DNA of 64,000 nt from Candidatus Tanganyikabacteria bacterium (GTDB taxonomy: Bacteria; Cyanobacteriota; Sericytochromatia; S15B-MN24; VGJW01), in assembly GCA_016867265.1 (NCBI GenBank), contig VGJW01000006.1, forward strand, positions 62,001 through 126,000, in the 5' to 3' direction. The notes under the pieces were generated by a model that saw only the letters and a list, made by a program, of their open reading frames with translations, searched no databases and was not told the DNA's origin. A program made the translations under genes and the position numbers. Below are positions 24,316 to 33,716 of this stretch, piece by piece (position 1 is the first letter of the stretch; every line of letters begins with the position of its first letter).

Positions 24316-25554
24316 ATGTCAAACGCCATTCGTCCCCTGACCCTTGCGGTTGCGCTCGTCTCCGGTTGCAGCACCGTCTCGGCACCGCTCGCCACGACAA
24401 ACTCGGCACCTGCCGTCGATGGCCAGGCCATCCCGGGCGAGTGGATCATCCAGACCCGCACGGCAGCCTTGCCCGTCCTCAAGGGTGTCACCGTCATTCA
24501 GAGCCTTGACCTCGGTCCTGCAGGAACCTTTCACAAGGCCGTGGCCCGGTCCGGGCAGGGTGTGGATATCCGTCGTGCCTGCGGCGCCGGCAGCGGTGTC
24601 GTCGGCGTGACAACCAATCGCGCCGTCGTGCTCAAGGCCCCGTTACCACAGGCTTCACTGCCCGGATTCGTGATGCCGCTGGCCCAGGACCCCTTGGCCA
24701 AGGACCAGTGGTACCTGCCCTGCATCGGTGTGGAATCGGCACGGGGCCGGGCGCGCGGCCAGGGTGTCGTGGCAGCCGTGGTCGATACCGGCGTGGACTA
24801 TCGCCATCCCGACCTGATGGCCAACATGGTCTCGAATGGTGTTTCGTACGCCGACACCAAGGCCGACGGTCTCGATGCCTTCGGACACGGGACGCACGTA
24901 GCAGGCATCATCGATGCAGTGGCCGGCAATGGCGAGGGTATCGCCGGCGCGGCACCCGAAACAAGGATTCTGCCCGTGGCGGTTCTCGGGGCCAAGGGCG
25001 GCGGCAGCATCTTCTCGATCGCGCAGGGCATCCAGTACGCCGCGGACTATGGCGTCAACAACAAGGTCCGGGTCGTCATCAACCTGAGCCTTGGATCGGC
25101 CACGACGACGGAAGACCCCATTTCCCGTGCGGCGGGGCTCTATGCGACCTACGAGGGAGCCTTGCCGATTGCCGCGGCCGGCAACCACAGCGGCGAGGTC
25201 GGAAGTCCCGCCCGCATCACCGACTACTGCATGGCTGTGGCCGCGACGGACAATCAGAATGCCAAGGCCGCCTTCTCTTGCTTAGGTCCCCAAATTGCCG
25301 TTGCGGCACCCGGCGTGGACATCATGAACTCGACACCGACCTACCGCGTGCCGTTGAACGACAAGGGTCTGCCCCGCAACTACGCCGCTCTCAAGGGGAC
25401 CACCATGGCAACACCCGTGGTGGCAGGCGTGGCCGTCCTCGTCTGGTCCCAGCACCCGGAGTGGACGTGGAGCCTGATGCGCGAGTACGTCCAGCGCACG
25501 GCGACGGACCTGGGAAAGGCCGGCAGGGATGACATCTATGGCCTTGCCCGGTGA
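24316..25554 (+). CDS. Subtilisin-like serine protease (S8), lipoprotein
   Basis: A 412-residue protein with a lipobox (LVSGC near residue 18) and a diverged propeptide. The S8 domain triad is Asp in 'AAVVDTGVDYRHPDL', His in 'GHGTHVAGIIDAVAG' and Ser in 'GTTMATPVVAGVAV' (GTTMA instead of GTSMA, Thr before Met). The Ser is replaced by Thr in the aligned 'GT[ST]MA' position, so the nucleophile may be Thr or the enzyme inactive. The C-terminus stops at 'DDIYGLAR', short of the usual 'GYGLVDAxRA'. The ATG at 24316 has GGAG upstream. Confidence 0.85.
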   Translation: MSNAIRPLTLAVALVSGCSTVSAPLATTNSAPAVDGQAIPGEWIIQTRTAALPVLKGVTVIQSLDLGPAGTFHKAVARSGQGVDIRRACGAGSGVVGVTTNRAVVLKAPLPQASLPGFVMPLAQDPLAKDQWYLPCIGVESARGRARGQGVVAAVVDTGVDYRHPDLMANMVSNGVSYADTKADGLDAFGHGTHVAGIIDAVAGNGEGIAGAAPETRILPVAVLGAKGGGSIFSIAQGIQYAADYGVNNKVRVVINLSLGSATTTEDPISRAAGLYATYEGALPIAAAGNHSGEVGSPARITDYCMAVAATDNQNAKAAFSCLGPQIAVAAPGVDIMNSTPTYRVPLNDKGLPRNYAALKGTTMATPVVAGVAVLVWSQHPEWTWSLMREYVQRTATDLGKAGRDDIYGLAR

Positions 25555-25631
25555 ACGCGGACCTCGCGACCCGCTGACACCGGCACCCCTCGCCCCCGGA
25601 AGACCGCCAATAACGTCGGATCTCCGGGGGC

Positions 25632-26168
25632 TCAAGTTTGTCCTGATACCTCGCGAAACCGGTCCGCAAGCGCCTGCCACGGCCCTACGCTCCAGTAAGC
25701 TGTCGCCCGGCCCGAAGGAGAAGGCAGCACATGGACCTCGGTTCGAGTGAACGCATGCTGCCGTTGCACCCCATAGTCGACAACCTTTCGGCGGAGCGCC
25801 ACCCGTGCCGCTTCCTTGCTCGTGAAGGCGAGCAGGACAGGAGCCACGACGGCGATGCGCGACTCGAGGCCCGGCACATCGTAGTCGGCGGAAGTGAGGT
25901 CCGCATCCGCCCCGGCAACGTGCTTGGCGAGGTCCGTCAGGCCGATATCCAGCATGAGCAGCTGCCCATAGTCCTCCGGATCCAGCAGACCAGGCGTCAG
26001 CCCAATCTGTCGGAGGGTAGGCCAGAAGCGGTTGCCGGGCCCGGCATAATAGGCACGCTTCCGGGCCGAATGGTGACCCGCTGCCGTGCCGCAGAAGACA
26101 AGGCGAAGCCCTGGCCTCAACAGATCCGGCAGAATGACGCGGAGCCCTGTTGGCGCGAAGCTGTCCAT
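25632..26168 (-). CDS. mug: Mismatch-specific (MUG/TDG-type) DNA glycosylase
   Basis: A protein of about 178 residues of the uracil-DNA glycosylase superfamily, removing uracil or thymine from G mismatches. The active-site stretch reads 'VFCGTAAGHHSARKRAYYA' followed by 'GPGNRFWPTLRQIGLTPG' and 'LDIGLTDLAKHVAGADADL', the usual motif order of this MUG subgroup. 'VHVLPSPSGRATAYW' near the C-terminus is the DNA-intercalating loop. The ATG at 26168 is chosen because the next residues lead directly into the conserved strand. ATG at 26201 is an alternative. It is divergent from 26211 and convergent with the subtilase. Confidence 0.85.
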   Translation of the reverse strand: MDSFAPTGLRVILPDLLRPGLRLVFCGTAAGHHSARKRAYYAGPGNRFWPTLRQIGLTPGLLDPEDYGQLLMLDIGLTDLAKHVAGADADLTSADYDVPGLESRIAVVAPVLLAFTSKEAARVALRRKVVDYGVQRQHAFTRTEVHVLPSPSGRATAYWSVGPWQALADRFREVSGQT

Positions 26169-26210
26169 GGACGATGGTTGACCGAGTGGCTGAATGGGCA
26201 TGGGTCGATC

Positions 26211-27176
26211 ATGTTCGCATTCCGTAGCTACAGCTTGGCACTCGTCCTTACCATCGGCGTGGCCCATCCTGCTCTGGCGAAGCAGGATCAGGATCAGGAT
26301 CAGGCCCCGGCACCCGTGGCCGCAGGCGATGCTTCGGGATCGTCCGCGGGCTCGGGGGGCTCGGGGCCCGACCCCCTTATTGCGGGACTGCTGCCCCTGA
26401 CACTTGCCCCGCTGTCCGCGGCCGTTGCCCCGGCACTGAGTATCCTTACCGTCCCCTTGGCAGCGAGTTCAGGACATCTCTATGCCGGTGACGGATCCCG
26501 GGGCCTCCTCGCCGCGTCGCTGGGCGCAGCTTCGATGTTCGCAGGTGGTATTTCGTTGTGGTATGGCTCCTCTCTCGGTTCCTCCAACGTAGCCGCGTTT
26601 ACGATATTGAACCTGCTCGGCTTCGCTGGCTTGCTGGCCCCTGTGGTCGGCATTCCGCTCGATGCGGCCAACACGGCCAGGCGGAAGCGGGAGAGCCTCG
26701 CCGCAAAAGATCTCCTGACAACAGGGGAACCAGCAGACATCGGCAGCGAAACTGCACCGAAGGCACCAACTGCGCCGAGATTCACTGGTCAGTCGACAGG
26801 ACCCTGGATCGCGGGCTTGCCGGCCCTTTCAACGGCTGTGGCCCTCAATGTGTCCGACCCGGGGACCATGCAAGCTCTGAGCGCGACCGGCCTTGCACTT
26901 GGCTATGTGATCGGTGGCGACTTCCAACGGGCGGCGTGGGTCAGCCTGGTGGGCTCATTCTTCCAGGCCAGCCTGATTGGCGCCTCGAAGGGCACGTCCA
27001 TCATTGGCAGCAGCGATGCCATCAAGCTGACGGGCACCCTCGGGGCCCTGGCCATCGCGGGCCTCACGGCGTGGGATTCCGTAAGGCTCTACTCCAGCAA
27101 GCTCGACCCGGCGCGTCCAGGCGAGGCCGAGGCGCCCGCAGCCGCGCTTGTGGCGACGGATTCGGTCCAGCCCTGA
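26211..27176 (+). CDS. Exported hydrophobic protein, unknown function
   Basis: A 321-residue protein with a signal peptide ('YSLALVLTIGVAHPALA') followed by 'KQDQDQDQAP', encoded by three CAGGAT units (26283-26300), and a Gly/Ser linker. Six to eight hydrophobic segments rich in Ala, Gly and Leu follow, so it is probably inner-membrane. Two halves look related (a 'SLGAASMFAGGISLWYG' type segment and a 'GTSIIGSSDAIKLTGTLG' type segment), but I recognise no family. The ATG at 26211 leaves only 42 bases to the divergent mug start. Confidence 0.6.
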   Translation: MFAFRSYSLALVLTIGVAHPALAKQDQDQDQAPAPVAAGDASGSSAGSGGSGPDPLIAGLLPLTLAPLSAAVAPALSILTVPLAASSGHLYAGDGSRGLLAASLGAASMFAGGISLWYGSSLGSSNVAAFTILNLLGFAGLLAPVVGIPLDAANTARRKRESLAAKDLLTTGEPADIGSETAPKAPTAPRFTGQSTGPWIAGLPALSTAVALNVSDPGTMQALSATGLALGYVIGGDFQRAAWVSLVGSFFQASLIGASKGTSIIGSSDAIKLTGTLGALAIAGLTAWDSVRLYSSKLDPARPGEAEAPAAALVATDSVQP

Positions 27177-27180
27177 TGGC

Positions 27181-28581
27181 TCAGGGCCGCAGCAAGTCCC
27201 CGTAGCGCGCCCGGCGGATGAACTGGCCGCGGCCAGTTCGACCGTGGAAGGATCCGCCCTCCACGATGACCTCTCCCCGGGCGATGACCACGTCGGGATA
27301 GCCCTTCACGACAAACCCTTCGTACGTGCTGTAGTCGACCTTCATGTGATGCGTCGCGGGATTGTCGATGCTGATGACCTCGCGCCGCTCCGGATCAAAG
27401 ACCACGAGGTCCGCGTCCGACCCCACGGCGATGGTGCCCTTTCGCGGGAACATGCCGAACATCTTGGCGGCCGCCGTGCTGGTCAGCTCGACGAATTTGT
27501 TGAGACTGATGCGGCCGGCGTTGACGCCATGGTGGTAGATGAGCGCCATCCGATTCTCGACACCTGGAGCACCGTTGGGAATCTTGGTGAAACTGTCCCG
27601 ACCCAGTTCCTTCTGTCCCCCGAAGCAGAACGGGCAGTGATCCGTCGCGATGGTCGCCAGATGCCCCATCTCCAAGCCCTTCCAGAGGACATCCTGGTTG
27701 TCCTTGTGGCGCAGGGCCGGCGTCATGACGTACTTGGCCCCCTCGAAGTCGGGCTTGTCGTAGTAGCTCTCGTCCAGCAGCAGATACTGGGGGCAGGTCT
27801 CGGCATAGGCGTGGACACCCCGGTTCCGGGCACGCTTGACCTCCTCGAGGGCGTCCGCGCTGGACAGGTGGACGATGTAGACGGGCACGCCCGCGACCTC
27901 GGCGATCGCAATCGCGCGATGGACACCCTCACCCTCCATCCGCGTCGGCCGCGTCGCGGCATGGTACTTCGGGGCAGTCTTCCCCTCCTCGACCGCGCGC
28001 TTGATGATTTCGTCGATGACGATGCCGTTCTCGGCATGCATGCAGATCATTGTTCCGTCCTCCCCAGCCCGGCGCATCGCACGGTAAATCGTCGCGTCGT
28101 CGCTGTAGAGGACTCCGGGATAGGCCATGAACAGCTTGTAGCTGGTCACGCCCCCATCGGCGAGACGGCCCATTTCGCCAAGGCGTTCCTCCGGCATGTC
28201 CGTGACAATCATGTGGAAGCCGTAGTCGATGACCGCTTGGCCTGCCGCCTTGGCATGCCAAGTTTCCAACCCCTCGAGCGTCGCACGCCCCTTGGTCTGA
28301 ATGGCAAAGTCGATGATGGTGGTGGTGCCGCCGAACGCCGCGGCGCGGGTCCCCGTCTCGAAGGTGTCGGCACTGGTCGTCCCACCGAAGGGCATGTCGA
28401 GGTGGGTATGGGGATCGATCCCCCCCGGGAAGACGATCTTGCCCGTGGCGTCGATGACCCGCGTGCCCTCGACTTGCAGATCCTTGCCGATCCGCACGAC
28501 TTGGCCACCCTCGACGTGGATGTCCGCGAAGTAATCATCCACCGCCGTGACGATGCGACCACTGCGAATAAGCAGGCTCAT
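27181..28581 (-). CDS. hydA: Dihydropyrimidinase (D-hydantoinase)
   Basis: A 466-residue zinc amidohydrolase that opens dihydrouracil or dihydrothymine to the N-carbamoyl-beta-amino acid, step 2 of reductive pyrimidine breakdown. Metal ligands are H58 and H60 in 'GGIDPHTHLDMPFGG', the carbamylated K149 in 'GVTSYKLFMAYPG', 'ICMHAEN' and 'IVHLSS', and the catalytic Asp in 'ATDHCPF'. The ATG at 28581 follows a G-rich stretch. It is divergent from preT and shares a 213-base promoter region with it. Confidence 0.95.
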   Translation of the reverse strand: MSLLIRSGRIVTAVDDYFADIHVEGGQVVRIGKDLQVEGTRVIDATGKIVFPGGIDPHTHLDMPFGGTTSADTFETGTRAAAFGGTTTIIDFAIQTKGRATLEGLETWHAKAAGQAVIDYGFHMIVTDMPEERLGEMGRLADGGVTSYKLFMAYPGVLYSDDATIYRAMRRAGEDGTMICMHAENGIVIDEIIKRAVEEGKTAPKYHAATRPTRMEGEGVHRAIAIAEVAGVPVYIVHLSSADALEEVKRARNRGVHAYAETCPQYLLLDESYYDKPDFEGAKYVMTPALRHKDNQDVLWKGLEMGHLATIATDHCPFCFGGQKELGRDSFTKIPNGAPGVENRMALIYHHGVNAGRISLNKFVELTSTAAAKMFGMFPRKGTIAVGSDADLVVFDPERREVISIDNPATHHMKVDYSTYEGFVVKGYPDVVIARGEVIVEGGSFHGRTGRGQFIRRARYGDLLRP

Positions 28582-28667
28582 GGGCGGTCCCCCCGGGATT
28601 TCAGGACAGGAGAGGGTTTGCGGGACACGGGCCATCCCGGTCGGACGCATCGGTCGCCACTGCCAAT

Positions 28668-28698
28668 TTGACGACCAGCCGATGTGTCACGGTACGAT
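28668..28698 (+). promoter_or_regulatory. Promoter of the pyrimidine catabolic operon
   Basis: TTGACG (28668-28673) and TACGAT (28693-28698) are separated by 19 bases, slightly longer than ideal. The region is locally AT-richer than its surroundings and lies about 100 bases before preT. The hydA promoter must lie in the same intergenic space. I see no convincing operator palindrome. Confidence 0.5.
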
Positions 28699-28794
28699 GC
28701 TAACGCAATATGAACGACCCTGCCAGCGACGCTGCTGGCAGACACGCAGCCAGCTTCTCCTGACCCCCCGACCGACCCCAGGAGTCCAGCTTTC

Positions 28795-30153
28795 ATGACG
28801 CTGTCCCCGCGTGCGGGCCTCGCTGACGGCCGCCTCGAGTGTGCGATCCCGGACCACAAGCCCCTATTGACGGAGACACAGGCCGTTTCCGAGGCCAACA
28901 GGTGCCTGTACTGCCACGACGCCCCGTGCATCCAGGCCTGTCCGACGGGCATCAACATCCCCGAATTCATCCGGCGCATCGCGACGGGCAATGTGGCGGG
29001 GTCTGCCGAGACCATCCTCGAGGCCAACATCCTCGGGCACTCCTGTGCGTCAGTGTGTCCGGTCGAGGTGCTGTGCGCCGGCTCGTGTGTCTACAACGAG
29101 ATGGAACAGCCCGCCATCCAGATCGGTCGTCTGCAGCGGTATGCCACGACCCACGCCTATGACGCGGGGATGCGGTTCTTTACGAAGGGAGCCCCGACCG
29201 GACGCAAGATCGCCCTCGTGGGCGCTGGCCCCGCCAGCCTGGCCTGTGCCCACGAGCTGACCCGACTGGGCCACGAGGCCATCATCTACGAAGGGCGTGA
29301 GCTTGCCGGCGGTTTGAACACCACCGGGGTCGCCCCCTACAAGCTTCAGGCCGGTGAAAGCCTTCGCGAGGTCGCCTATGTCCAGGCCATCGGCTTCACC
29401 ATCCGCAATGGGGTGCATGTCGGCCGCGACGTGACCTTTGCGGACCTGGAGCGCGACCATGATGCCGTCTTCCTCGGCATTGGTCTCGGACCCGATTCGC
29501 GCCTTTCGATGCCCGGTGAGGACCTTGAAGGCTGCGAAGGCGCCGTGGCCTTCATCGAGCGCATGAAGAACGACCCGGCCTGCTCCGTGGCCGGCATCCG
29601 CCGCGCCTTGGTCGTTGGCGGTGGCAACACGGCCATCGATGCCGTCCGCGAGTTGCGTGCGCTCGGGGTGCCCGAGGTGACGATGGTCTACCGCAGGGGT
29701 GAGGCCGAGATGTCGGGCTACGCGCACGAGTTGGCGCAGGCGCTGCAGGAGGGGGTCAAGGTGCGCTATTGGTCCGCGCCGCTCGCCGTCACGGGGGAAG
29801 ATCGAGTCACGGGCCTGCAGGTCGCCCCGACCCGTGTGGATGCAGAAGGACGGCTTGTCATCGACGAGACGCAGACCTCGATGTTGCCCGCCGACCTGGT
29901 CCTGAAGGCCACCGGACAGGAAAAGCTTGCGGCCATGGTCGCAGGCATTGCCGGGATCGCGGTCGACAAGGGTCGGATCCGCGTGGACGCGGCGACGGGC
30001 CAGACGGGCCACCCTCGCTACTTTGCCGGCGGGGATTGCGCCAATGGCGGCAAGGAAGTCGTCAACGCCGCTGCCGAGGGCAAGCGTGCCGCCCAAGGCA
30101 TCCACGCCCTGCTCACCACGCAGGCCGGCACCGCCCCGGCTGCCGCCCGCTAG
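28795..30153 (+). CDS. preT: Dihydropyrimidine dehydrogenase subunit PreT
   Basis: A 452-residue FAD and Fe-S subunit that takes electrons from NAD(P)H and passes them to PreA for reducing uracil and thymine. The N-terminal cysteine cluster ('CLYCHDAPCIQACPTG' and 'CASVCPVEVLC') binds two 4Fe-4S centres. An FAD Rossmann motif 'IALVGAGPASLACAHELTR' and an NAD(P) site 'ALVVGGGNTAIDAVRE' follow. 'YFAGGDCANGGKEVVNAAAEG' is the flavin-closing segment, split by length only. AGGAG is about 9 bases before the ATG. It lies 9 bases ahead of preA. Confidence 0.95.
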   Translation: MTLSPRAGLADGRLECAIPDHKPLLTETQAVSEANRCLYCHDAPCIQACPTGINIPEFIRRIATGNVAGSAETILEANILGHSCASVCPVEVLCAGSCVYNEMEQPAIQIGRLQRYATTHAYDAGMRFFTKGAPTGRKIALVGAGPASLACAHELTRLGHEAIIYEGRELAGGLNTTGVAPYKLQAGESLREVAYVQAIGFTIRNGVHVGRDVTFADLERDHDAVFLGIGLGPDSRLSMPGEDLEGCEGAVAFIERMKNDPACSVAGIRRALVVGGGNTAIDAVRELRALGVPEVTMVYRRGEAEMSGYAHELAQALQEGVKVRYWSAPLAVTGEDRVTGLQVAPTRVDAEGRLVIDETQTSMLPADLVLKATGQEKLAAMVAGIAGIAVDKGRIRVDAATGQTGHPRYFAGGDCANGGKEVVNAAAEGKRAAQGIHALLTTQAGTAPAAAR

Positions 30154-30162
30154 GAGACCGAC

Positions 30163-31458
30163 ATGGCTGATCTTTCCGTCAATTTCGCCGGCATCACGGC
30201 CCCGAATCCCTTCTGGCTCGCCTCGGCCCCCCCGACCAACACTGGCGCCCAGATCATGCGCGCCTACGATCATGGCTGGGGCGGTGCCGTCTGGAAGACG
30301 CTGGGCACGCCCATCCGCAACGTGTCGGCCCGATTCGCGGCCAACGATTGGGGCGGACAGAAGATGATGGGACTCAACAACATCGAGCTGATCACGGACC
30401 GACCACTCGACGTCAACTACCGGGAGATCGAGGAAGTCACCCGCAAGTACCCCGACCGGGCGACCATCGTCTCGCTGATGTTCGAGACTGAGGATGAATG
30501 GAAGGAGAACATCGAGCGCTCCATCGAGGCCGGGGCCAAGGGCCTCGAGCTGAATTTCGGCTGCCCGCACGGGATGTGCGAGCGGGGCATGGGGTCGGCC
30601 GTCGGCCAGGAACCCAAGATTCTCGAGCGCATCACGAACTGGGTCATGCGGACCAGCACGATCCCGGTGATCGTCAAGCTGACGCCCAATATCTCGGAGA
30701 TCGTTCCGCCGGCCATGGCCGCCCAGCACGGGGGTGCGCACGCCGTCAGCCTGATCAACACGATCAAGAGCCTTATGGCCGTGGACCTGGACACCATGAT
30801 CCCGGTGCCCAATGTCGGTGGCGCATCAACCAATGGCGGCTACTGCGGACCCGCCGTGAAGCCCATCGCGCTGCGCATGGTCGGGGAACTGGCACGCCAT
30901 GAGGAGTTCAATCTGCCCATCTCGGGCATCGGCGGTATCAGCACTTGGCGGGACGCGGCAGAGTTCATTGCGTTGGGCTGCACCAGCGTGCAGGTCTGCA
31001 CGGCCGTCATGCACCACGGCTTCCGCATCGTCGAGGACATGGCCGACGGCCTGTCACGTTTCATGGACGAGAAGGGCTACAGGACCATCGAGGACTTTGC
31101 GGGCCTCGCCTCGCGGAACTTCCGGCCGTGGGAGGACCTGAATCTCAACTTCAAGGTCGTCGCGCAGATCAATGCCGACAAGTGCATCGGCTGTCAGTTG
31201 TGCTTCGTGGCGTGCCGGGACGGCAGCCACCACTGCATCTACCTGCCCGGGGACGGCACGGGCAAGGCCCCGGACGACGGCGGTCGCGTGCCGCACGTCG
31301 CCGCGGACGAGTGCACGGGGTGCAACCTCTGTTCGCTGGTCTGTCCCGTCGAAAGTTGCATCGAGATGGTCGAAATCGACCGCGGTCTGCCGGAGGTCTC
31401 GTGGAAGCAGTTCACGAGTGGTCAGGCGACCCTGCCCGAATACGTCTGGAAACACTGA
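30163..31458 (+). CDS. preA: Dihydropyrimidine dehydrogenase subunit PreA
   Basis: A 431-residue FMN subunit that reduces uracil or thymine, step 1 of the pathway. The dihydroorotate-dehydrogenase-like barrel has 'NPFWLASAPPTNTG', 'LNFGCPHGMCERGMG' with the catalytic Cys, and 'NGGYCGPAVKPIALRMV'. The C-terminal ferredoxin part has 'CIGCQLCFVAC' and 'CTGCNLCSLVCPVESC', two 4Fe-4S sites. AGGAG lies 7 bases before the ATG. It is the partner of PreT immediately upstream. Confidence 0.96.
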   Translation: MADLSVNFAGITAPNPFWLASAPPTNTGAQIMRAYDHGWGGAVWKTLGTPIRNVSARFAANDWGGQKMMGLNNIELITDRPLDVNYREIEEVTRKYPDRATIVSLMFETEDEWKENIERSIEAGAKGLELNFGCPHGMCERGMGSAVGQEPKILERITNWVMRTSTIPVIVKLTPNISEIVPPAMAAQHGGAHAVSLINTIKSLMAVDLDTMIPVPNVGGASTNGGYCGPAVKPIALRMVGELARHEEFNLPISGIGGISTWRDAAEFIALGCTSVQVCTAVMHHGFRIVEDMADGLSRFMDEKGYRTIEDFAGLASRNFRPWEDLNLNFKVVAQINADKCIGCQLCFVACRDGSHHCIYLPGDGTGKAPDDGGRVPHVAADECTGCNLCSLVCPVESCIEMVEIDRGLPEVSWKQFTSGQATLPEYVWKH

Positions 31459-31507
31459 TTCCCTCGCCTTCTATTCGTCCCCGTTCCCCCAAGGAGTAAC
31501 GAACCCC

Positions 31508-32377
31508 ATGGCCCGTATCGTCCGGTGTGGCCTCATCCAGGCCGCCAACTGCCTGTCGTCCGATCATTCGGTCGATGAAATCAAGCAGGCGATGAACGAC
31601 AAGCATGTGACGCTCATCGAGCAGGCTGCGGCCAAGGGCGTGCAGATCCTGTGTCTGCAGGAGATCTTCAACGGTCCCTACTTCTGTGCCGAGCAGACGA
31701 CGAAGTGGTACGCGTCCGCCGAGGCCATCCCCGACGGCCCGACGACCAAGCTGATGCAGGACCTCGCGAAGAAGCACCGCATGGTCATCGTGGTCCCCAT
31801 CTACGAAGAGGACCTGACGGGGGTCTACTACAACACGGCGGCCGTCATCGATGCCGACGGCACCTATCTCGGCAAGTACCGCAAGAACCACATCCCGCAC
31901 TGCAACCCGGGCTTCTGGGAGAAGTTCTACTTCAAGCCCGGCAACCTGGGCTACCCGACCTTCAAGACGGCCTATGGCACGGTCGGGGTGTACATCTGCT
32001 ACGACCGCCACTTCCCCGAGGGCATGCGCCTGCTGGCGCTCAACGGCGCCGAGATCATCTTCAACCCCTCCGCCACCGTGGCCGGCCTGTCGGAGTACCT
32101 CTGGAAGCTGGAGCAACCCGCCCACGCCGTGGCCAACCAGGTCTTCGTCGGGGCCATCAACCGGGTTGGCACCGAGGCCCCTTGGAACATCGGCGAGTTC
32201 TATGGCCAGAGCTACTTCGTGAACCCCAAGGGCGAGTTTCTGGCCGTGGGCAGCCGGGACCAGGACGAGATCATCGTGGCCGACCTGGATCTGGACCAGA
32301 TCAAGGAAGTCCGCAACACCTGGCAGTTCATCCGCGACCGCAGGCCCGAGACCTACGGCGCGATGGCGGAGGTCTAG
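31508..32377 (+). CDS. Beta-ureidopropionase (nitrilase family)
   Basis: A 289-residue C-N hydrolase that releases beta-alanine or 3-aminoisobutyrate, CO2 and ammonia from the carbamoyl product, step 3 of the pathway. The nitrilase triad is E52 ('LCLQEIFNGPYF'), K126 ('YRKNHIP') and C164 ('GVYICYDRHFPEG'). The 'NHIPHCNPGFWEKFYFKPG' segment is characteristic of the ureidopropionase subgroup. The ATG at 31508 has AAGGAG about 11 bases upstream. It fits between preA and the aminotransferase in the same operon. Confidence 0.94.
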   Translation: MARIVRCGLIQAANCLSSDHSVDEIKQAMNDKHVTLIEQAAAKGVQILCLQEIFNGPYFCAEQTTKWYASAEAIPDGPTTKLMQDLAKKHRMVIVVPIYEEDLTGVYYNTAAVIDADGTYLGKYRKNHIPHCNPGFWEKFYFKPGNLGYPTFKTAYGTVGVYICYDRHFPEGMRLLALNGAEIIFNPSATVAGLSEYLWKLEQPAHAVANQVFVGAINRVGTEAPWNIGEFYGQSYFVNPKGEFLAVGSRDQDEIIVADLDLDQIKEVRNTWQFIRDRRPETYGAMAEV

Positions 32378-32383
32378 TCCCCG

Positions 32384-33709
32384 ATGTCACCCACGACACC
32401 CAAGGCCAAGGCCAAGTCCCGCAAGGACATCGTCGCCAAGCACAAGGAGTTCCTGCTGCCCTCGCTGGGCTCGCACTATGCCGACCCCCTGCCGTTCGTC
32501 TCCGGCAAAGGTGTCCATCTGACTGATGCCGACGGCAAGGAGTACCTCGACTTCTTCGGGGGCATCGTGACGGTGTCCGTCGGGCACTGTGACGAAGAGA
32601 TCACCGAGCGCATCGTCGACCAGCTCAGGACCCTGCAACACACCAGTACGCTCTTCCCTATCGAGGCTCAGGCGGACCTCGCCGAAAAGCTCGCGGCCAT
32701 CGCCCCCGGTGACCTCAAGCGGTCGTTCTTCACGAACTCGGGCTCCGAGGCCGACGAGAAGGCCATCCAGATGGCGCAGGCCCACACCGGACGCAGGCAG
32801 GTGGTGGCGCTCCGCCATTGCTACTCGGGCGGCACGGCCGGTGCCATGTCGCTGACGGCCCACGGCACATGGCGCATCAACGAGCCCAATGCCTTCCCCG
32901 TCACGCACGCCGCCAATGCCTACTGCTACCGCTGTCCCTTCGGCAAGGAACCCACCAGTTGCAACCTGGAATGCGCCAAGGACATCGAGACGGCCATCCA
33001 GACGACGACGGACGGGCAGATTGCGGCCTTCATCGCCGAGCCCATCCAGGGTGTCGGTGGCTTCATCACGCCGCCGCCCGAATACTTCAAGGAGGCGGCC
33101 GCCATCGCCCGCAAGTACGGTGGCCTGTTCATCGCAGACGAGGTCCAGTCGGGCTTCGGCCGCACGGGGACCAAGTGGTTCGGCATCGAGCAATGGGGCG
33201 TCGTGCCGGACATCATGACCGGGGCCAAGGGCATCGCCAACGGCCTGCCGATGGGCTGGATGATCACGACCGACGCCGTCAGTCAGGCGCTGAACGGCAA
33301 GGTCTACCTGAACACTTTTGGTGGCAATCCCATCAGCGCGACGGCGGCTCTGGCCACCGTCGAAGCCATGGAGAAACGCGACCTGCCCGGCAACGCCGCG
33401 CGGGTGGGGGCCCACTTCCGGAACCGGCTGGAAGAGCTGCGCGACAAGTATCCGCTGATTGGCGATGTCCGCGGCAAGGGCCTCATGCAGGCTCTGGAGT
33501 TGGTCAAGGACCGCAAGACCAAGGAACCGGCAAAGCCGGAGCTGCAGAAGGTCATCGAGAGTGCTCGCGAGCAGGGACTCGTGATCGGCAAGGGTGGGCT
33601 GATGGGCAACGTCATCCGCATGACCCCCCCGATGACCGTTTCGGTCTCCGACGTTGACGAGGCCATCGGCAAGCTGGACAAGGCCCTCGCAGTTGGCTCG
33701 GGAGCCTGA
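32384..33709 (+). CDS. Beta-alanine/3-aminoisobutyrate aminotransferase (AGXT2-like class III)
   Basis: A 441-residue PLP enzyme that would convert beta-alanine to malonate semialdehyde, step 4. The PLP lysine is K282 in 'MTGAKGIANGLPMG' and the PLP Asp is in 'IADEVQSGFGRTG'. A four-Cys segment ('CYRCPFGKEPTSCNLEC', C181, C184, C193, C197) is typical of the AGXT2 branch rather than GABA transaminases. It begins 6 bases after the ureidopropionase stop. The neighbours decide the substrate assignment. Confidence 0.88.
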   Translation: MSPTTPKAKAKSRKDIVAKHKEFLLPSLGSHYADPLPFVSGKGVHLTDADGKEYLDFFGGIVTVSVGHCDEEITERIVDQLRTLQHTSTLFPIEAQADLAEKLAAIAPGDLKRSFFTNSGSEADEKAIQMAQAHTGRRQVVALRHCYSGGTAGAMSLTAHGTWRINEPNAFPVTHAANAYCYRCPFGKEPTSCNLECAKDIETAIQTTTDGQIAAFIAEPIQGVGGFITPPPEYFKEAAAIARKYGGLFIADEVQSGFGRTGTKWFGIEQWGVVPDIMTGAKGIANGLPMGWMITTDAVSQALNGKVYLNTFGGNPISATAALATVEAMEKRDLPGNAARVGAHFRNRLEELRDKYPLIGDVRGKGLMQALELVKDRKTKEPAKPELQKVIESAREQGLVIGKGGLMGNVIRMTPPMTVSVSDVDEAIGKLDKALAVGSGA

Positions 33710-33716
33710 CTGCGGC

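Noticed and set aside
25593-25630. 8-bp inverted repeat between the subtilase and mug as terminator
   Set aside because: The 22-base loop and lack of U-tract make a terminator unlikely. GC-rich 8-bp repeats occur by chance here.
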